A stretch of DNA of 64,000 nucleotides from Rugalucina vietnamica (GCA_964017185.1 OZ024880.1:45769071-45833070); one strand, 5' to 3'. Shown: positions 1 to 12,304, counted from the stretch's first letter. The notes: generated by a model from the sequence alone, not told the origin. Made by a program: numbers and translations.

Positions 1-1100
1 GAGAATTCAGCAAGACTTCATGCATTTTATAGGAGATATTTTTATTTGGTCCGTCCGTTCGAGAAAAGAAAGCTTCTGTTCTTTAAAAAAAGAACCTCGT
101 GTCATAAAACAAAAAACAAAAAAAAAAAAAAACGTATTTGTTGGTTTTGATTTTACAAACACACCAATTTTCTTGTGTAGGACGTATTGGAAATTTAGAT
201 CCTTGAAAAAAAAAACTGTTCGAGCAATTTTTAGGGACCATTTCCAAGATAATTTTTGGTGTGCGAACTGCTAGGGTGTTCGAACTAATTGGTCATTTAC
301 CGTAAGTTCCGCCTCGTGAGAAAACCTGTCTTGGGGATGTACAGATACAGAAGATGGTCAGTGGCTTAAACTGTGATAGATCTGTAGGTCTAGCGTATCG
401 TCGGATATACTACCGTGAAGATCTCTTTGATATGTCTGGCTGCACATGATAAGGATCAAAATCATCCAGATAAAGTTACGTGAACTAACAGTTTGATCTT
501 GTGTTGCTGCTCATGTTGATCCGGATAAGTTTTTGCGAATTAGCTTATGGTCTGGTATGAACGCAGAAAAACGCTTACTATGTGTGGTATCTAGTCACAG
601 ACATTTCACCATCCCAGAATATTATGCTTACACTGCGGTGACCACACCGGTTTTCCAGAGACATCATTCAACGCGACTGGGAACAAACACCAACGCCAAT
701 GAAATCAATAAGCGACATTAGGAGGCATTCCTGCCAGGAAACATTTTTTTTTTACCACGGATCAACATGATACCACGGATCAACATGATTCGTGGTAAAT
801 TGTTCCCAGACAGGTATCTACACACTACAAACTTATATTGACTTAAACTGCGTTAGTTGTTCTTAATCGCATTGGTTGCCTCTGGCGTGTGATCATCCTT
901 TGTTCTGTGTGAAAACCCCGGATGCCAGACCGGAAGCGATTCAGTAACGTTACCATTCGTGTTGTTCCCTGACGTCCCCTTAATTAATGTCGCTACTATT
1001 CGACCACCACACCGCTGTGGCAAATTACTGGTTGGTTGAATCCCCACACGGTGCTACATGAGTATGGTGAGGGACACAAGTCACACATACTCCAAAGCAG
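1..1100. other. No gene recognised
   Basis: AT-rich sequence with A-runs near 88-131 and a T-run at about 746-752. A near-duplicate 15-base motif (ACCACGGATCAACATGAT) sits at about 756 and 774. No splice-bounded exon or recognisable domain was found. Confidence 0.4.
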
Positions 1101-1104
1101 CGAA

Positions 1105-1510
1105 ACGTACATAGCAGATACGTAGCACACACGCCGTTGATACGCGAGATACGCCACACGTACGTCGCTGATATGCCGTAGAAACGGAAAGAGAGTCGAG
1201 GATACGCCACACATACGTCACACATACGCCACACATACGTAGCAGATATGAAAGGTACGTGGTACATAATGCCACGGTTACGTGGCATGTTGACCGCTAC
1301 GTATGTGAGGCGTATGAGCAGTATGAGCTACGTATCTATGGCGTACCTGCCACGTTGCTTTCGTATGTGTGACGTATGTACGGCGTATTGGACCTGCCAC
1401 TTAATTGCTACGAAGTGCATACATGAAAAACGTAGCACCTCGGCGTATGAAGAGTATGAGCTACGTATTGATGAGTATGTGCTATGTGTGTTCGCGTATG
1501 TACGACGTAC
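1105..1510. repeat. TACG-rich degenerate inverted array
   Basis: The left half is built from CACATACG/TACGTC-type words (many copies of ACACATACG, GTAGCAGATA) and the right half from their complements (GTATGTGTGACGTATGT), so the block is a large imperfect palindrome of short tandem words. The short reading frames across it are repeat artefacts. Confidence 0.6.
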
Positions 1511-1749
1511 CATTCGTATCTTGACAAGCTGTTGATTCGCGAGTCGATTCGCAATAGTGTGACAGCCCTATAAATCTACAACGTAGATATATTCTGTCCT
1601 TTGACTAAAGGTCATCACTTGTAAAAACACCTGGCCACTCAGCAGATTTTAAGTTTTAATATGTTAGCTTCCTCGATTGGGCCTGTGATAATCGTCGGCT
1701 TTAATAATGTGTCATTAAATAGGATAACAAGTCATACTTGGAATCGCAT

Positions 1750-1771
1750 TTTTTTTTTTTTTTTTTTTTTT
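1750..1771. repeat. Poly(T) tract
   Basis: Uninterrupted run of about 22 T. No flanking SINE or retrogene body is recognised. Confidence 0.9.
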
Positions 1772-2154
1772 GTGAAAAAAGACGGATGCTTGCCCGAACA
1801 AAAAGATAGCAAATGCAACAGAGATTATGCTTGGTAAAGCTATCGGTGACAAACTAAGATTACTATTTGTTAGTGTATCACATAATTGATGTTAGGAGCG
1901 ATGCAGAAAAATCATGGAGTACATTCCTTTTGGTGTTTTGTCTCGAGAAGCGAACGTTTTGTCAAATCAGGCGACCAAGATAATCTAAGATCTTTTAACA
2001 TGAAATGAGAAGCGTTGCCCCTTGACCATAAGAGGGTTACAGGGTGACCACAAATATAGGAGCAGGATAATTTTAATTTTCTGAACGCAAAGCAAGTAAA
2101 ATTGAAAACATCAACAAAAGATAATTCAGTAAGCAGCTGTCTAGGACTTGCCAG

Positions 2155-2351
2155 ATTAAGTGATGGTCAAAAACCATCGAAGTTTTAAGGATTAAGTGAC
2201 GGTCAATAACTATCGAAGTGATGGTCAATAACCATCGGATTAAGTGATGGTCAATAACTATCGAAGTGATGGTCAATAACCATCGGATTAAGTGATGGTC
2301 AATGAACATCGAAGTTTGTTTTACCGTATCACGCACAGCGGCGTAAAAAAA
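2155..2351. repeat. Tandem GATGGTCAATAACCATC repeat block
   Basis: Four to five units of a self-complementary word (GTGATGGTCAATAACCATC) joined by TCGAAGT or GGATTAA. The block ends in a roughly 67-bp segment that recurs at 2909-2975. Confidence 0.8.
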
Positions 2352-2514
2352 CGGACACTGTCGTGACCACCAATTAGGAAAGATGGTCGGTCGCAACTTT
2401 AACCTTCATGAACGTTCTTAAATTTTAAAACGATGAATACATAACTAAAGTCTCTATCAGACATGTCATTTTTATATCATTATTGTATATACGTGTATCG
2501 ATGGCGATTTAAAG

Positions 2515-2705
2515 GATTGCAGTTGCCTAGTGGTTATCCCGTCGAAATCCACATCAAGACGTCGTAGTTTCGATCACCACTGAAACCGGATTATGTCATT
2601 GAACATTAACTTCCAATGATTGATACTCGTTAGAATACCCTAGAAGCGATGTCTCTGTCCAGACATGACTGAAGAAACGTTGACTAGGACGTTTAACCAG
2701 AAACT
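2515..2705 (+). mobile_element. tRNA-like SINE
   Basis: It contains a box-A-like TTGCCTAGTGGTTATCC and a box-B-like GTAGTTTCGATCACC. A body ending in ACATGACTGAAGAAACGTTGACTAGGACGTTTAA follows (quoted as separate words: ACATGACTGAAG, GTTGACTAGGACGTT). The same tail recurs in the other SINEs of this window. Confidence 0.55.
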
Positions 2706-2908
2706 GACAAACTGACGATTTTCTGCACAGACCACGTAACCAACTCTTTGACGCCACTTTAAACACCGGAATAAGTGACGTTACTAGGAAGGAACGATGT
2801 CGTTATGTGACTGAATTTTCATGATAATATCAAATTCGCACCAAAATATCTTTGGGGGTATTAAACCTTATTCAAAATTTGCATTTGGTGACGTATATCA
2901 TCACGGTC

Positions 2909-2975
2909 GGATTAAGTGATGGTTAATAACCATCGAAGTTTGTTTTACCGTATCACGCACAGCGGCGTAAAAAGG
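2909..2975. repeat. Direct repeat of 2285-2351
   Basis: A roughly 67-bp segment starting GGATTAAGTGATGG and running through TTTTACCGTATCACGCACAG matches 2285-2351 nearly exactly in the same orientation, 625 bp apart. It could be a solo or duplicated element end. Confidence 0.75.
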
Positions 2976-2978
2976 AAA

Positions 2979-3173
2979 TGAGCCTTCTCAGGAGAAAACC
3001 AACAATGTTATTTCCGATCAGGTGCGACACAAATCAGGCTGTAGTCACAGAAAAGACCTAGAAGCGGGAAATTTCGGATTTAAGAAGAACAACTGTACTA
3101 TCCGTCGAGCTAAAACAAAGTCGCTGATCAGTTCGCATATGCAGATTGTTTGTTTTCTCATGAGGCGGCTCAA
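2979..3173 (-). mobile_element. Family A MITE
   Basis: Begins TGAGCCTTCTC and ends GAGGCGGCTCA. The body is the reverse orientation of the family (ACTATCCG before the stem). The central hairpin has partly been lost. Confidence 0.75.
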
Positions 3174-3520
3174 ATGTGGCTTTGAATTTGCTTATCGGGT
3201 TATCTTTTACGCCTAAATTTTTGACGACATTAAGCCTCTTCAAACAAAACACTTTGAATACAAAGCTAATCATTTAAGCAGAAAGGCATTTGCTGTGATT
3301 GTATTAAAGTTCCTTTCTTGTCTTCACCTGAACAAGGGTAATTAGCGATTTCGAACCAGCTGGCTCCTCGTAACATATCTCGTCAATATCAAAATGTAAA
3401 TTCTATCATTAGACATGCTACTGGGCAGAGATCAACAAAGCCCTATAGATGTTTCGTTTAGGCATGGTTTCCCTTTTTGTTAAGAACTTCTAAAGCTGAA
3501 TATAAACCTTCAGTAAACAC

Positions 3521-3607
<87 letters not shown>
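3521..3607. repeat. (TC)n(AC)n compound microsatellite
   Basis: About 50 bp of CT repeats run directly into about 34 bp of CA repeats, followed by degenerate CACGCA words to about 3690. It produces Ser-Leu and Cys-Val reading frames on the two strands that are not genes. Confidence 0.95.
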
Positions 3608-3608
<1 letters not shown>

Positions 3609-3779
3609 GCCCGCGTGCACGCACGTATGCACACACGAAAACACGCATGCCTATACGCACGCACGCAGGTCTGCGAACACGCAGATGCAAACACCCACGT
3701 TGCTCCCAAAGAGTTGGCACAACTTATTTTCCCTGGAATAATAACATGACCTTAGTCAATTAATTTATTTTGCGCTCAC

Positions 3780-5016
3780 ACACACACATGCACGCACACT
3801 AAAATTTACGCAACTAATTGTAACGATATCCAGTCTCCGTATCAAACATCAAATCATCTGCGAATCCAGGTGTAAATCTGACCATATCTCCTAAAATAGA
3901 TTTTATCTGTGTGCATCTAAAATAGAGCTCAATGAGTGTATTTAGGTAGTTTGTTTAATCAATACGACATCGCCTTTCAGCGATTGATAAAACCACAGAG
4001 TTTGCCCACACAATAGAAACTTTTCCCAGACAATAGAAAACAGCTATACATCACATTTAAGTCCATATAGATTGTTCAATTAATAATAAGCTGTAATAAT
4101 GATCATATAAAGTTTTGAACAGGTTTGAGTAAACAAGACCAGATCAACTACCTAACACAGGGACCATCAGGGTCTTCACTAATAAGTCTAGATTCTTTTG
4201 CATCATATTACAGTTTAGATTGATGTTTTACAGTTGTTAGAAGCTGAAAGTATCCCAAAATATAGTGAGTTTAAGGTAGTAATGCTGTAAAGGTTTACTT
4301 AGGTGAGGATTACTTTCATCAAGAATGTTGGCATGTTGTTCCTGAAAACCCTTGATGGCTTTCAGACATAGCCAACTAAGAGAAAATTGCATTATTCTGA
4401 CATAGATTTTGATTGAATATAACCAGAGGCTTAATGCAAGTTGTCTGGTGAAGAATATTATAAGACTCTGATGTAAGAAAATTTAATAATTGCTATGCTC
4501 GAATAGATGGCCGCCTACAATTATATATTGAAATTGGAGAAACAAATCAATGGTTGTCACCAGATCATATTATATACACTGATATAGGCAGGTATCCATG
4601 GTTTCTATGCTGACAAGGCAAATGAAGTGAAGTGATCGTGTGACATTTGGACAGAAATTGTTCTTATTACATCAACCAATGCCAATAAATAGGTGATCCA
4701 TCTCACACCATATTAGCAGCAATCACGAACTTCTATTTGATAAACAAAAAGAGTTCTACATTGCCATAAAAGGTGATTTGGATTTCCAAAATGACGATGT
4801 AGAACGTAAATTGAACATTCTCAATTACCAACACATGCTTTTTGGCAATCTAAAACACCTTTTTGGCAGTAGGGAACACATTTTTGTATAAAATCACACG
4901 CTCCACATTGCCGCTAATACAGTGTGTATCTCTGAAGTCCAAAGCCCTGGGCCAACCACAAGCGTAACCTTTACACCCATTTGAATTTAACAACATCCTG
5001 TTAACCAAACAGCAAT
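3780..5016. other. No gene recognised
   Basis: AT-rich spacer with no exon with convincing splice sites, no tRNA fold and no repeat family shared with the rest of the window. Confidence 0.4.
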
Positions 5017-5253
5017 TGAGCCGCATCGTGAGAAAACCGGATTTTTGCCTATGCGAAAACAAAGGCGCAGATCAGCTTCGCAGTAACTGCGAAGCTGATC
5101 AGCGCCTTTGTTTTCGCTACACGGATAGTACAATTCCTCTTCTTCTTAAATCTGAAATTTTAAGCTTCTAGCCTTTATCTGTGACTGCACAGGCCGGTTT
5201 GTGTCGGACCTGGTCGGAAACCCCAAAGACCGGTTTTCTCGCATCGCGGCTAA
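5017..5253 (+). mobile_element. Family A MITE (CGG-end subtype)
   Basis: Left end TGAGCCGCATCGTGAGAAAA and right end TTCTCGCATCGCGGCT. The stem reads CTTCGCAGTAACTGCGAAG. The right terminus is mutated (GGCTAA instead of GGCTCA). Confidence 0.9.
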
Positions 5254-5907
5254 ATTAAAGTTGCTGAAGAACATGTATTTAAATGTATACATCAAAAGCC
5301 CATTAGTTTGGTCAACATATCAATGGGGCGTGCCAGGGAGACAGTCTCATTGCCTGCTTGATTGATCGGGTAAACGATAGGGGGCCCCAGGGCCTTCATT
5401 TACCTGTACCCTTGACAGGTGTGCTCTTAGGAAAAAAATACAACATGGGCATTTTGAAAAAGAAATGGGCTTATCAGCAAATATCTTGGTATGGCTGATT
5501 TTCATCTTAGTTTCTATATTTTTTGCATACTTGAGGTAACTTTTCTCAGGATTTGACATTATTTTTGTACCATTAATCAATTTTTTCCTATCATTGTTCA
5601 GGTGTTTCAATACCAGGGGGTATAGCATTATGTTTGAAAAACATATTGAAATAGATTTGCAATTTTATGACACTTACTAGGCTAAATCAATATCAATATT
5701 GATCAGCTGTTTTATGAGCCTTGTCGTGAAAAAAAACTACTTTTAGACGATGAGACCTTAAAATTTACTTAATCTTCGTTCACTCCTACGATATAGTATA
5801 GATGATCATACCTATAAGAAAATCTTGAGCCTCTTTTATGGCTTGTGTCAGAACTGAGAAGTCCGAAGTCCCATTCCTGTGTACTGAGCTGTCCAAACCC
5901 AAGTACA

Positions 5908-6172
5908 TCAGGAAAACATGTCCGTGCAATATATACCCCCTTAAACCCCACTTTTATATAGCAAAACTGGGGTATGCAAGGGTATACCTATTTTTATTAT
6001 TTTTGCTCCAAAACATAGATTGTGGGTACTCGTTAAACCGTGGTTCTAACGTGTACCCACAATCTATGTTTTGAGCAAAAATAAGAAAAATATCAAATTT
6101 TTTCTACTGAAAATTTTCATTTTTCACAACTCTAAAAGCCTCTGTATATTGCATGGGCATGTTTTGGTAATG
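5908..6172 (-). mobile_element. Family B foldback MITE
   Basis: Starts ATCAGGAAAACATGTCC and ends GGGCATGTTTTGGTAATGA. The core is an inverted pair GATTGTGGGTAC/GTACCCACAATC. This copy carries a mutated GC-rich loop (CGTTAAACCGTGGTTC). Confidence 0.9.
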
Positions 6173-6251
6173 AATTCTTATGACAAAGCTCTTGCAGGAT
6201 ACAATGTTCCATTCAAAGTTCAACTCTTTCAAACAGATGGACTTCACCATT

Positions 6252-6487
6252 TGAGCCGCCTCATGGGAAAACCAACAATCTGCATAGGCGAAAACAAAGA
6301 CGCAGATCAGCTTCGCGGTAACCGCGAAGCTGATCAGCGCCTTTGTTTTCGCTACTCGGTTAGTACAATTCCTGTTCTACTTAAACCCGAAATTTCAAGC
6401 TTCTAGCTGTTTTCTGTGCTTGTACAGGCCGGTTTGTGTCGGACCTGTTCGGAAACCACATTGTTGGTTTTCCCACGAGGCGGCTCA
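6252..6487 (+). mobile_element. Family A MITE
   Basis: Full-length: TGAGCCGCCTCATGGGAAAA to CCACGAGGCGGCTCA. The stem reads CTTCGCGGTAACCGCGAAG. It is flanked by TT on both sides, consistent with a 2-bp target duplication. Confidence 0.92.
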
Positions 6488-9210
6488 TTTATGTTGACAT
6501 TAATGCTGCTTTGGCACATGGCTAGTTTTGAGAATTCGGAGAAGACTTTCTGGTCTGTCTTTTAGGGTTCTTGGATCGAAGTTATAACATGTTCACATGA
6601 TCTACACATAAAATCACCCTCCTGAAGCCCCACAAAATTTCTTGCTCGGGTTTTGGTTGTTAAGGTAGATAGTATAGGAAGAGGTAGCCTCTTGTCCGGC
6701 TAAAAGTGAAAGTGTTAGAGATTACGCTGGCCAACATAGCCAGATTGTCCTGCTGAAGTGATGGAATTGACAAACAAATTCACTTACCTGCTCAGCAGTG
6801 TAGGAATGTTGATTCGATAAGGTGGAGATGTTTTGTCTATCCACTATCTGAACTCCTAGCAGACCAGGCTAGCAATGTATTACTAAAAACATGCTTTATA
6901 ATGCAAGTATGTGGTATAACTGAGCATCTTATATGAAAACAATATCTAAACGTCAAATTGCAACAGGTTGAGCCACAATCTCGGTTACGTATGCTTAATG
7001 GCGTACGCGTAACCACACTGACCTACAGTAGCAAACCCTGTTACCATGATCAGTAAATGTCAAATTTGAAACCAAAACCAATACATGTATTTTGTTTCCA
7101 AAAACCCTAAAAGTGATTGCAGATGTAACCATTGGTCAGTTGGTAACATTTGGGTATGTTATGGGACGTTTAACGTCACCAACGTCAATCGAAAAAATGA
7201 GTCAAAAGCCAGAAAAATCCCTTCGACATGCGTTCTATTCAATAAAATGATTATTTACGTAAACATTATGACCTTTGTACTTCAGACGTCCATCAAACGT
7301 CCATTATAACGTCAAAATCCAACATCCTGCATTTTAATGACTCTCATTATGTTTTTCAAATTTTCTGATTTAAAAAATGATCAATTACCAAACGTTTGAT
7401 TACAGTGCTTAAATCGAGTGTTATCTCAAAGCATATAATCCGTTTCGATCCTTTACATAACGTGATATTCTGTCTAAAGAACGTCTAAACAAACGCTCCG
7501 ATGATCCATTTCTACGGTACATGTGACGTCACTGTTGATTAAAAAGCACATCGTGTCATATGTGGGCTCGATAGATACCGTTTAGGTACAAATAGCCAAA
7601 ATCGAATAATTTAAATGACGTAAATTACTAATTTTTCTTAATTGTAAACTTCAGCATTCCGTTACCAAAATTTAACGCAACATGGGACGGCATCTAAGTA
7701 TACAATGATCCCAGTCTTTATTGCACATTATCAAGTCGACGTCACGTAACCCACATGCAAAGAATTTGTCATCTTCTCCTTCGCCCCGACGTTTACGTCA
7801 CAATTTGCGTTTTTCATAGTTTTTGACGGTTTGTCGTTAATTTTGTCAATAAAATGATGTTTTCTCATTTCATCACGTGCAAAAAGCAGTCAATAGGTCA
7901 TTTCATAAAAGGATTTCATCAAAACGTCAAATACATACGTAAAAGTTGAAATTAAGTGTGTTGCGTATTTTAATTCCTTAAGTATATTTCGACAATTTCA
8001 AGTAACTTAGTCTCTGGCTTACATTGTTCTTTCTCTATGTCAGAGGTGTTCCAGTGACAAAAACAGTGACAGTCAGCACAGACCAATCTTCCGAGCATAT
8101 GGAAGAACCTAAGAACTGTGCTGGGAGGGGAGGGGGATCTTGAAAACCAGACTGGATAAATCATGTGCATCTATAGACGAGGGTCAGCATCAACCTTCAC
8201 GCACATAAAAAAAATCATAGATGGATTGCTTTGGAAACATTTGAGAAAATAATCCTCAAAAATGAGACATTATCTTGTATGAGAAAGACATGGTATGGGG
8301 TATCTGTTCAGCAAATGTTTAGGAAAGATCCTTGACATAATCTACACGGTAAATATCGTGAACAAAGTTAGGCTTGGACTGACATTATGCATATAAGGTT
8401 AAGTAAAGCTATTAAGCTGCCTGCAAATATTTGATCGAAGTAGCAATTTTGGAGTGGGTACATGTATACGTCACAGCTAGCCTTTGAGCACTGATTCTGT
8501 CTACCTCTGCACAATGAGATGCAGGTCGTATTTGGGCCTTTATGGGCTGTGAGTTGGAATAAGTACTAAATATACTTTTTGGCACTTTTGAACCTTTTCA
8601 ACAAACCAGTTTTTATGGCACAATGCCCCTCACACAATGTTCAGTTGCTAATTTCTTTCTCTGGGAATTGCCATATTTAGTATTTAGCAATAGCGGCTAA
8701 TTTGCCCTAATGTTGCAAACAATTTGGAATTTAAGGTTCAGGGTTGTATGGTAAACACAAAGGGCTACAGTTTGACTAATTATGATCGCTTCATTTAGCG
8801 GTATACATTTCACTTCATATTACAGCCATTTTAACAAGGTCTAGATGAACCTTTTGTGTATTTAAACCCAATTTATATATCTTGTCAACATAAATATGAA
8901 TATTAAATGGATAGAAGTTGAAAGGGGGCGCCAGTAAATCAAACATTAGCCTTAATGGAAATAGTATAGCCTGAGTTAGTGTTTTGCACCATGAGTATCC
9001 ATAGACCTGTATTTGGTGGCTCCAAAACTGCACAGCTTATCCATGCCTTCTACATCAGTACAAATACAAAATTTCAAGCCACTAGCTATCTCTGTGACCG
9101 AACAGCCCATAGAAGTTTTCTTGTGATGCTGCATGCTGCTGTATTTTGCCACTGATATGCAATGCAAATGAAACACAGAGTCTGTTTGTTGAATTCACCG
9201 GTATACTATA
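6488..9210. other. Spacer; cluster of ACGTCA words
   Basis: No exon is recognised. Between about 7140 and 7960 the words ACGTCA, TGACGT and CACGTG occur far more often than elsewhere in the window. The rest is AT-rich unique-looking sequence. Confidence 0.4.
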
Positions 9211-9447
9211 TGAGCCGCGCCGTGAGAAAACGGGTCTTCGGGGTTTCCGACCTGGTCTGACACAAACCGGTCTGTGCAGCTACAGAAGCAGGCTTGAAGC
9301 TTGAAATTTTGCAAATAGGTAGAAGAGGAATTGTACTATCCGAGTAGCGAAAACAAAGGCGCTGACCAGCTTCGCGGTTACCGCGAAGCTGGTCTGCGCC
9401 TTTGTTTTCGCATAGGCAATAATCCCGTTTTCTCACGATGCGGCTCA
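9211..9447 (-). mobile_element. Family A MITE (CGG-end subtype)
   Basis: Full-length in reverse orientation: TGAGCCGCGCCGTGAGAAAA to CACGATGCGGCTCA. Perfect stem CTTCGCGGTTACCGCGAAG. Flanked by TA on both sides. Confidence 0.92.
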
Positions 9448-9978
9448 TATATACCCTTCTTGATTAATCAGATGTAATACATGTAACTGAAACTTTTTTT
9501 AATGGTTGAATAGTATTATGTTGTATTTCATTTCCATGACTGAGCATTTTTAATGTTTGGGGTATGCAAAGGGACTTATCTATTATAGTTTAAATCAAAA
9601 TGGTTTTGGCTGTTTTGATTTTTTGAATTTCAATAGATTTTCTGTTCATAGCCCTTGATAGGATTCAATTTTACATAATTATTGTGCATAAAAATGTATA
9701 AAATGTCATCAATGTTTTATCTCTCTAAATCTGTAATTTTGGTTTTTCACAGTAGTTGTGTACATGTCTTTGTCCATGTCTGTTCTTTTGTCTGTACACA
9801 AAAGAATGACAATAATGGTTGTTATCAACTCTGTAGATCTTTATTGAACTCTGTATACATGGTATAGGTCTTTGTGACTTCCAGATTTGGGACTGATAGC
9901 TGCTAAACATGTAAAGGTGTTGAAATTTAGCTTCAATGTCATTGAAAAATGTCTGTTTACATGTATATGCTGAAAACC

Positions 9979-10200
9979 TTAACTCATTTAAGCCTGGCGT
10001 CCCTTTTATGGGACATAGGCAAACAGCATAGCCCCAGATGTGACGCTGCAGAACGCGGCGTCCCATCTGGGGCTTTTCTGTTTGCTTGGAGGAATTTCAT
10101 CGAAAAATGAGATAAAAATCACTCCTAACACCCCTAAAAATGAAAGTGGAGTCACCCAATTGATAATGATGGGAAAATCCATTCGTCAAATATGGGTTAA
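9979..10200 (-). mobile_element. TTAA-flanked MITE (family I)
   Basis: TTAA|CTCATTTAAGCC at the left and ATATGGG|TTAA at the right. It carries an internal hairpin of AGCCCCAGATG/CATCTGGGGC with a GC-rich loop. The TTAA ends and C-rich termini resemble piggyBac-type elements. The same sequence is found inverted at 17900-18132. Confidence 0.65.
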
Positions 10201-10377
10201 TGACAATGTCTAATTACTGGGTGCAAAAGCTTGATCGGCAGCATGTGTGATTTATGTGGAAGCGAGCCAGCCATTGACCCTCATCTCCAGCACGTTTCAT
10301 GCAGAAGATTTTGTCACGAAAATGTTTTTATGGTCATTGTTTCCTCCTCCGCTGATTCAAGTTTGTCAGTTAGTGGT

Positions 10378-10490
10378 GAAAGATATGTGCACTGAGTACT
10401 GGTAACATGCCTGTAGGAGGCTTGCTCACTGCACAGGAACATTGTGGCGAGGATAACTGACCGCCCAGAGATGACCATGGATGTAAAGCA
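10378..10490. mobile_element. SINE-like dispersed repeat (family K)
   Basis: Shares GTGCACTGAGTACTGGTAAC and the following TGCCTGTAGGAGG body, ending near GATGTAAAGCA, with copies at 15690, 26909, 29898 and (inverted) 35238. Confidence 0.55.
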
Positions 10491-10535
10491 CCATTAGAAA
10501 TAATACAAACATACAGTGTAAGAATACTGAACATA

Positions 10536-10764
10536 TGAGCCGCCTTATGGGAAAACCAACAATCTGCATAGGCGAAAGCAAAGGCGCAGATCAGCTTCGC
10601 GGTGACCGCGAAGCTGATCAGCGCCTTTGTTTTCACTACACGGATAGTACACTTCCTCTTCTACTTAAATTAAAAATTTCAAGCTTGCTTCTGTGACTGT
10701 ATAGGCTGATTTGTGTCAGACCCGTTCGGAAACCACATTGTTGGTTTTCCCATGAGGCGGCTCA
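10536..10764 (+). mobile_element. Family A MITE
   Basis: TGAGCCGCCTTATGGGAAAA to CCATGAGGCGGCTCA. Stem CTTCGCGGTGACCGCGAAG. Flanked by TA on both sides. Confidence 0.92.
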
Positions 10765-11158
10765 TATACCTCAGGTTAAAATGAAATCAGCAACATGAGT
10801 TTCGCTTCAAACAGTATCAGGTATCATACCATTGATGGTAAAATTGAAACAATTTCTATTCAATGTGTAAAACTTTTTGGTTTGGTTACTTTAAAGATCT
10901 TTATCAATTCATGTACACAATGAAAAAGATGTCATTGTGAGCAAGGACTTTGTGAATGATATAGCGAGGTGTTTCATATGAGTTCAGTTTCGTGTTGAGC
11001 CTTACTTATCCACGCACTCATGCACACAAGCAAAATGTTTTACACAACTAAATTTCATTTGGCACTGCATTTTTATGCAGAATGGCAAACATGTGCTATT
11101 CATTATACCAAGTAATTATCTCAGTGCTTTGCCTCTTTAATTTTACAAGACAAAAACA

Positions 11159-11394
11159 TGAGCCGCCCCATGGGAAAACCAACAATCTGCATAGGCGAAA
11201 ACAAAAGCGCAGATCAGCTTCGCGGTAACCGCGAAGCTGATCATCGCCTTTGTTTTCGCTATGCGGATAGTAAAATTCCTCCTCTTCTTAAATCCGAAAT
11301 TTCAAGCTTCTAGCTCTTTTCTGTGCTTGTACAGCTCGGTTTGTGTCGGACCTGTTCGGAAACCACATTGTTGGTTTTCCCACGAGGCGGCTCA
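11159..11394 (+). mobile_element. Family A MITE
   Basis: TGAGCCGCCCCATGGGAAAA to CCACGAGGCGGCTCA, with stem CTTCGCGGTAACCGCGAAG. Full-length and little diverged. Confidence 0.92.
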
Positions 11395-11489
11395 CATGTT
11401 GTGGAAGCCAAGCATTGCATATTTTCACACAGTTCTTGGAGGCTTTCTGGGATATTCAGCATACTTTTAGCAGAGTTAAGAGAAAACAT

Positions 11490-11640
11490 GCTTTTATATT
11501 ATGCAAAAACAAAGGAGCAGATCAGCTGTACGGTGATTGCACAGCTAATGAGTTGATCATCGCCATTGTTTTGTAACACATCGCTACAAAGGATCATTTT
11601 CTCCAAAATTTCAAGTCTCTAGTGAGTAGGGAAGCTTCAT
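11490..11640 (+). mobile_element. Degenerate family A MITE
   Basis: AAAACAAAGGAGCAGATCAG, a decayed CTGTACGGTGATTGCACAG stem and AAAATTTCAAGTCTCTAG are recognisable. Both ends are eroded. Confidence 0.6.
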
Positions 11641-11878
11641 GGTTGTACTTGGAACATTTTTTCTCAAGAATGGTTGAGGATAACTTGACAATTTAAATAG
11701 AAACAGCCAGTTGCCATGGACACAGGACACTAATTTAAAACACACTCTGCTTCATTTAAATGTCATTAAAGTGGTAAACCTCTGGGGTTCTTTAAAGGGC
11801 TGCTGTAATAAAATTGGCGGACCAGTTTTACAGAGATTTTACTCATTTAATGTAGACTTCCGTCCGAAACTGAATTGA

Positions 11879-12000
11879 GACAGCATGGTGGTTCAATCAC
11901 TTGCCTTGTAATCCAGGGTTTGATCCCAGGCTACTCCAGTTTTTTGGGTGTGGCAGTTAAGATTGAATCTCCATATGACGTTAGCTGTTGAATCAGTGAG
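11879..12000 (+). mobile_element. tRNA-like SINE
   Basis: ATGGTGGTTCAATCACTTGC followed by GGTTTGATCCC (box-B-like) and AGGCTACTCCAG. A shared SINE body word, CTCCATATGAC, follows. Confidence 0.6.
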
Positions 12001-12068
12001 AGCTACGTACATAATGAGAAAACATGTCATAGAGGAGCCACTTGATCATTTTTGTTTCTGTCAACAAA

Positions 12069-12304
12069 TGAGCTGCCTCATGGGAAAACCAACAATCTGC
12101 AAAGGTATAAACATAGATGCAGATCAGCTTCGCGGTAACCGCGAAGCTGATCAGCGCCTTTGTTTTTGCTACTCAGATAGTACAATGCTTCTTCTGCTTA
12201 AATCCGAAATTTGAAGCTTCTAGCTCTTTTCTGTGCTTATACAGGCCGGTTTGTGTTGGACCTGTTCGGAAACCACATTGTTGGTTTTCTCATGAGGCAG
12301 CTCA
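12069..12304 (+). mobile_element. Family A MITE
   Basis: TGAGCTGCCTCATGGGAAAA to CTCATGAGGCAGCTCA. Stem CTTCGCGGTAACCGCGAAG. The flanking dinucleotide is AA on both sides. A matching T/A change in the two termini (AGCTGCC/GGCAGCT) is compensatory. Confidence 0.92.

Noticed and set aside
2515-2705. tRNA-like A and B boxes as real tRNA genes
   Set aside because: No cloverleaf can be drawn, and the boxes belong to longer SINE bodies that recur across the window.
3458-3749. Long frames over the (TC)n(AC)n tract
   Set aside because: Pure microsatellite translation (Ser-Leu, Thr-His, Arg-Glu, Cys-Val).
6071-6406. Recurrent peptide around GADQLRGNREADQRLCFRYS found in many reading frames across the window
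   Set aside because: It is family A transposon sequence read through its hairpin, on either strand. It is not a protein family, although automatic annotation could make it look like one.
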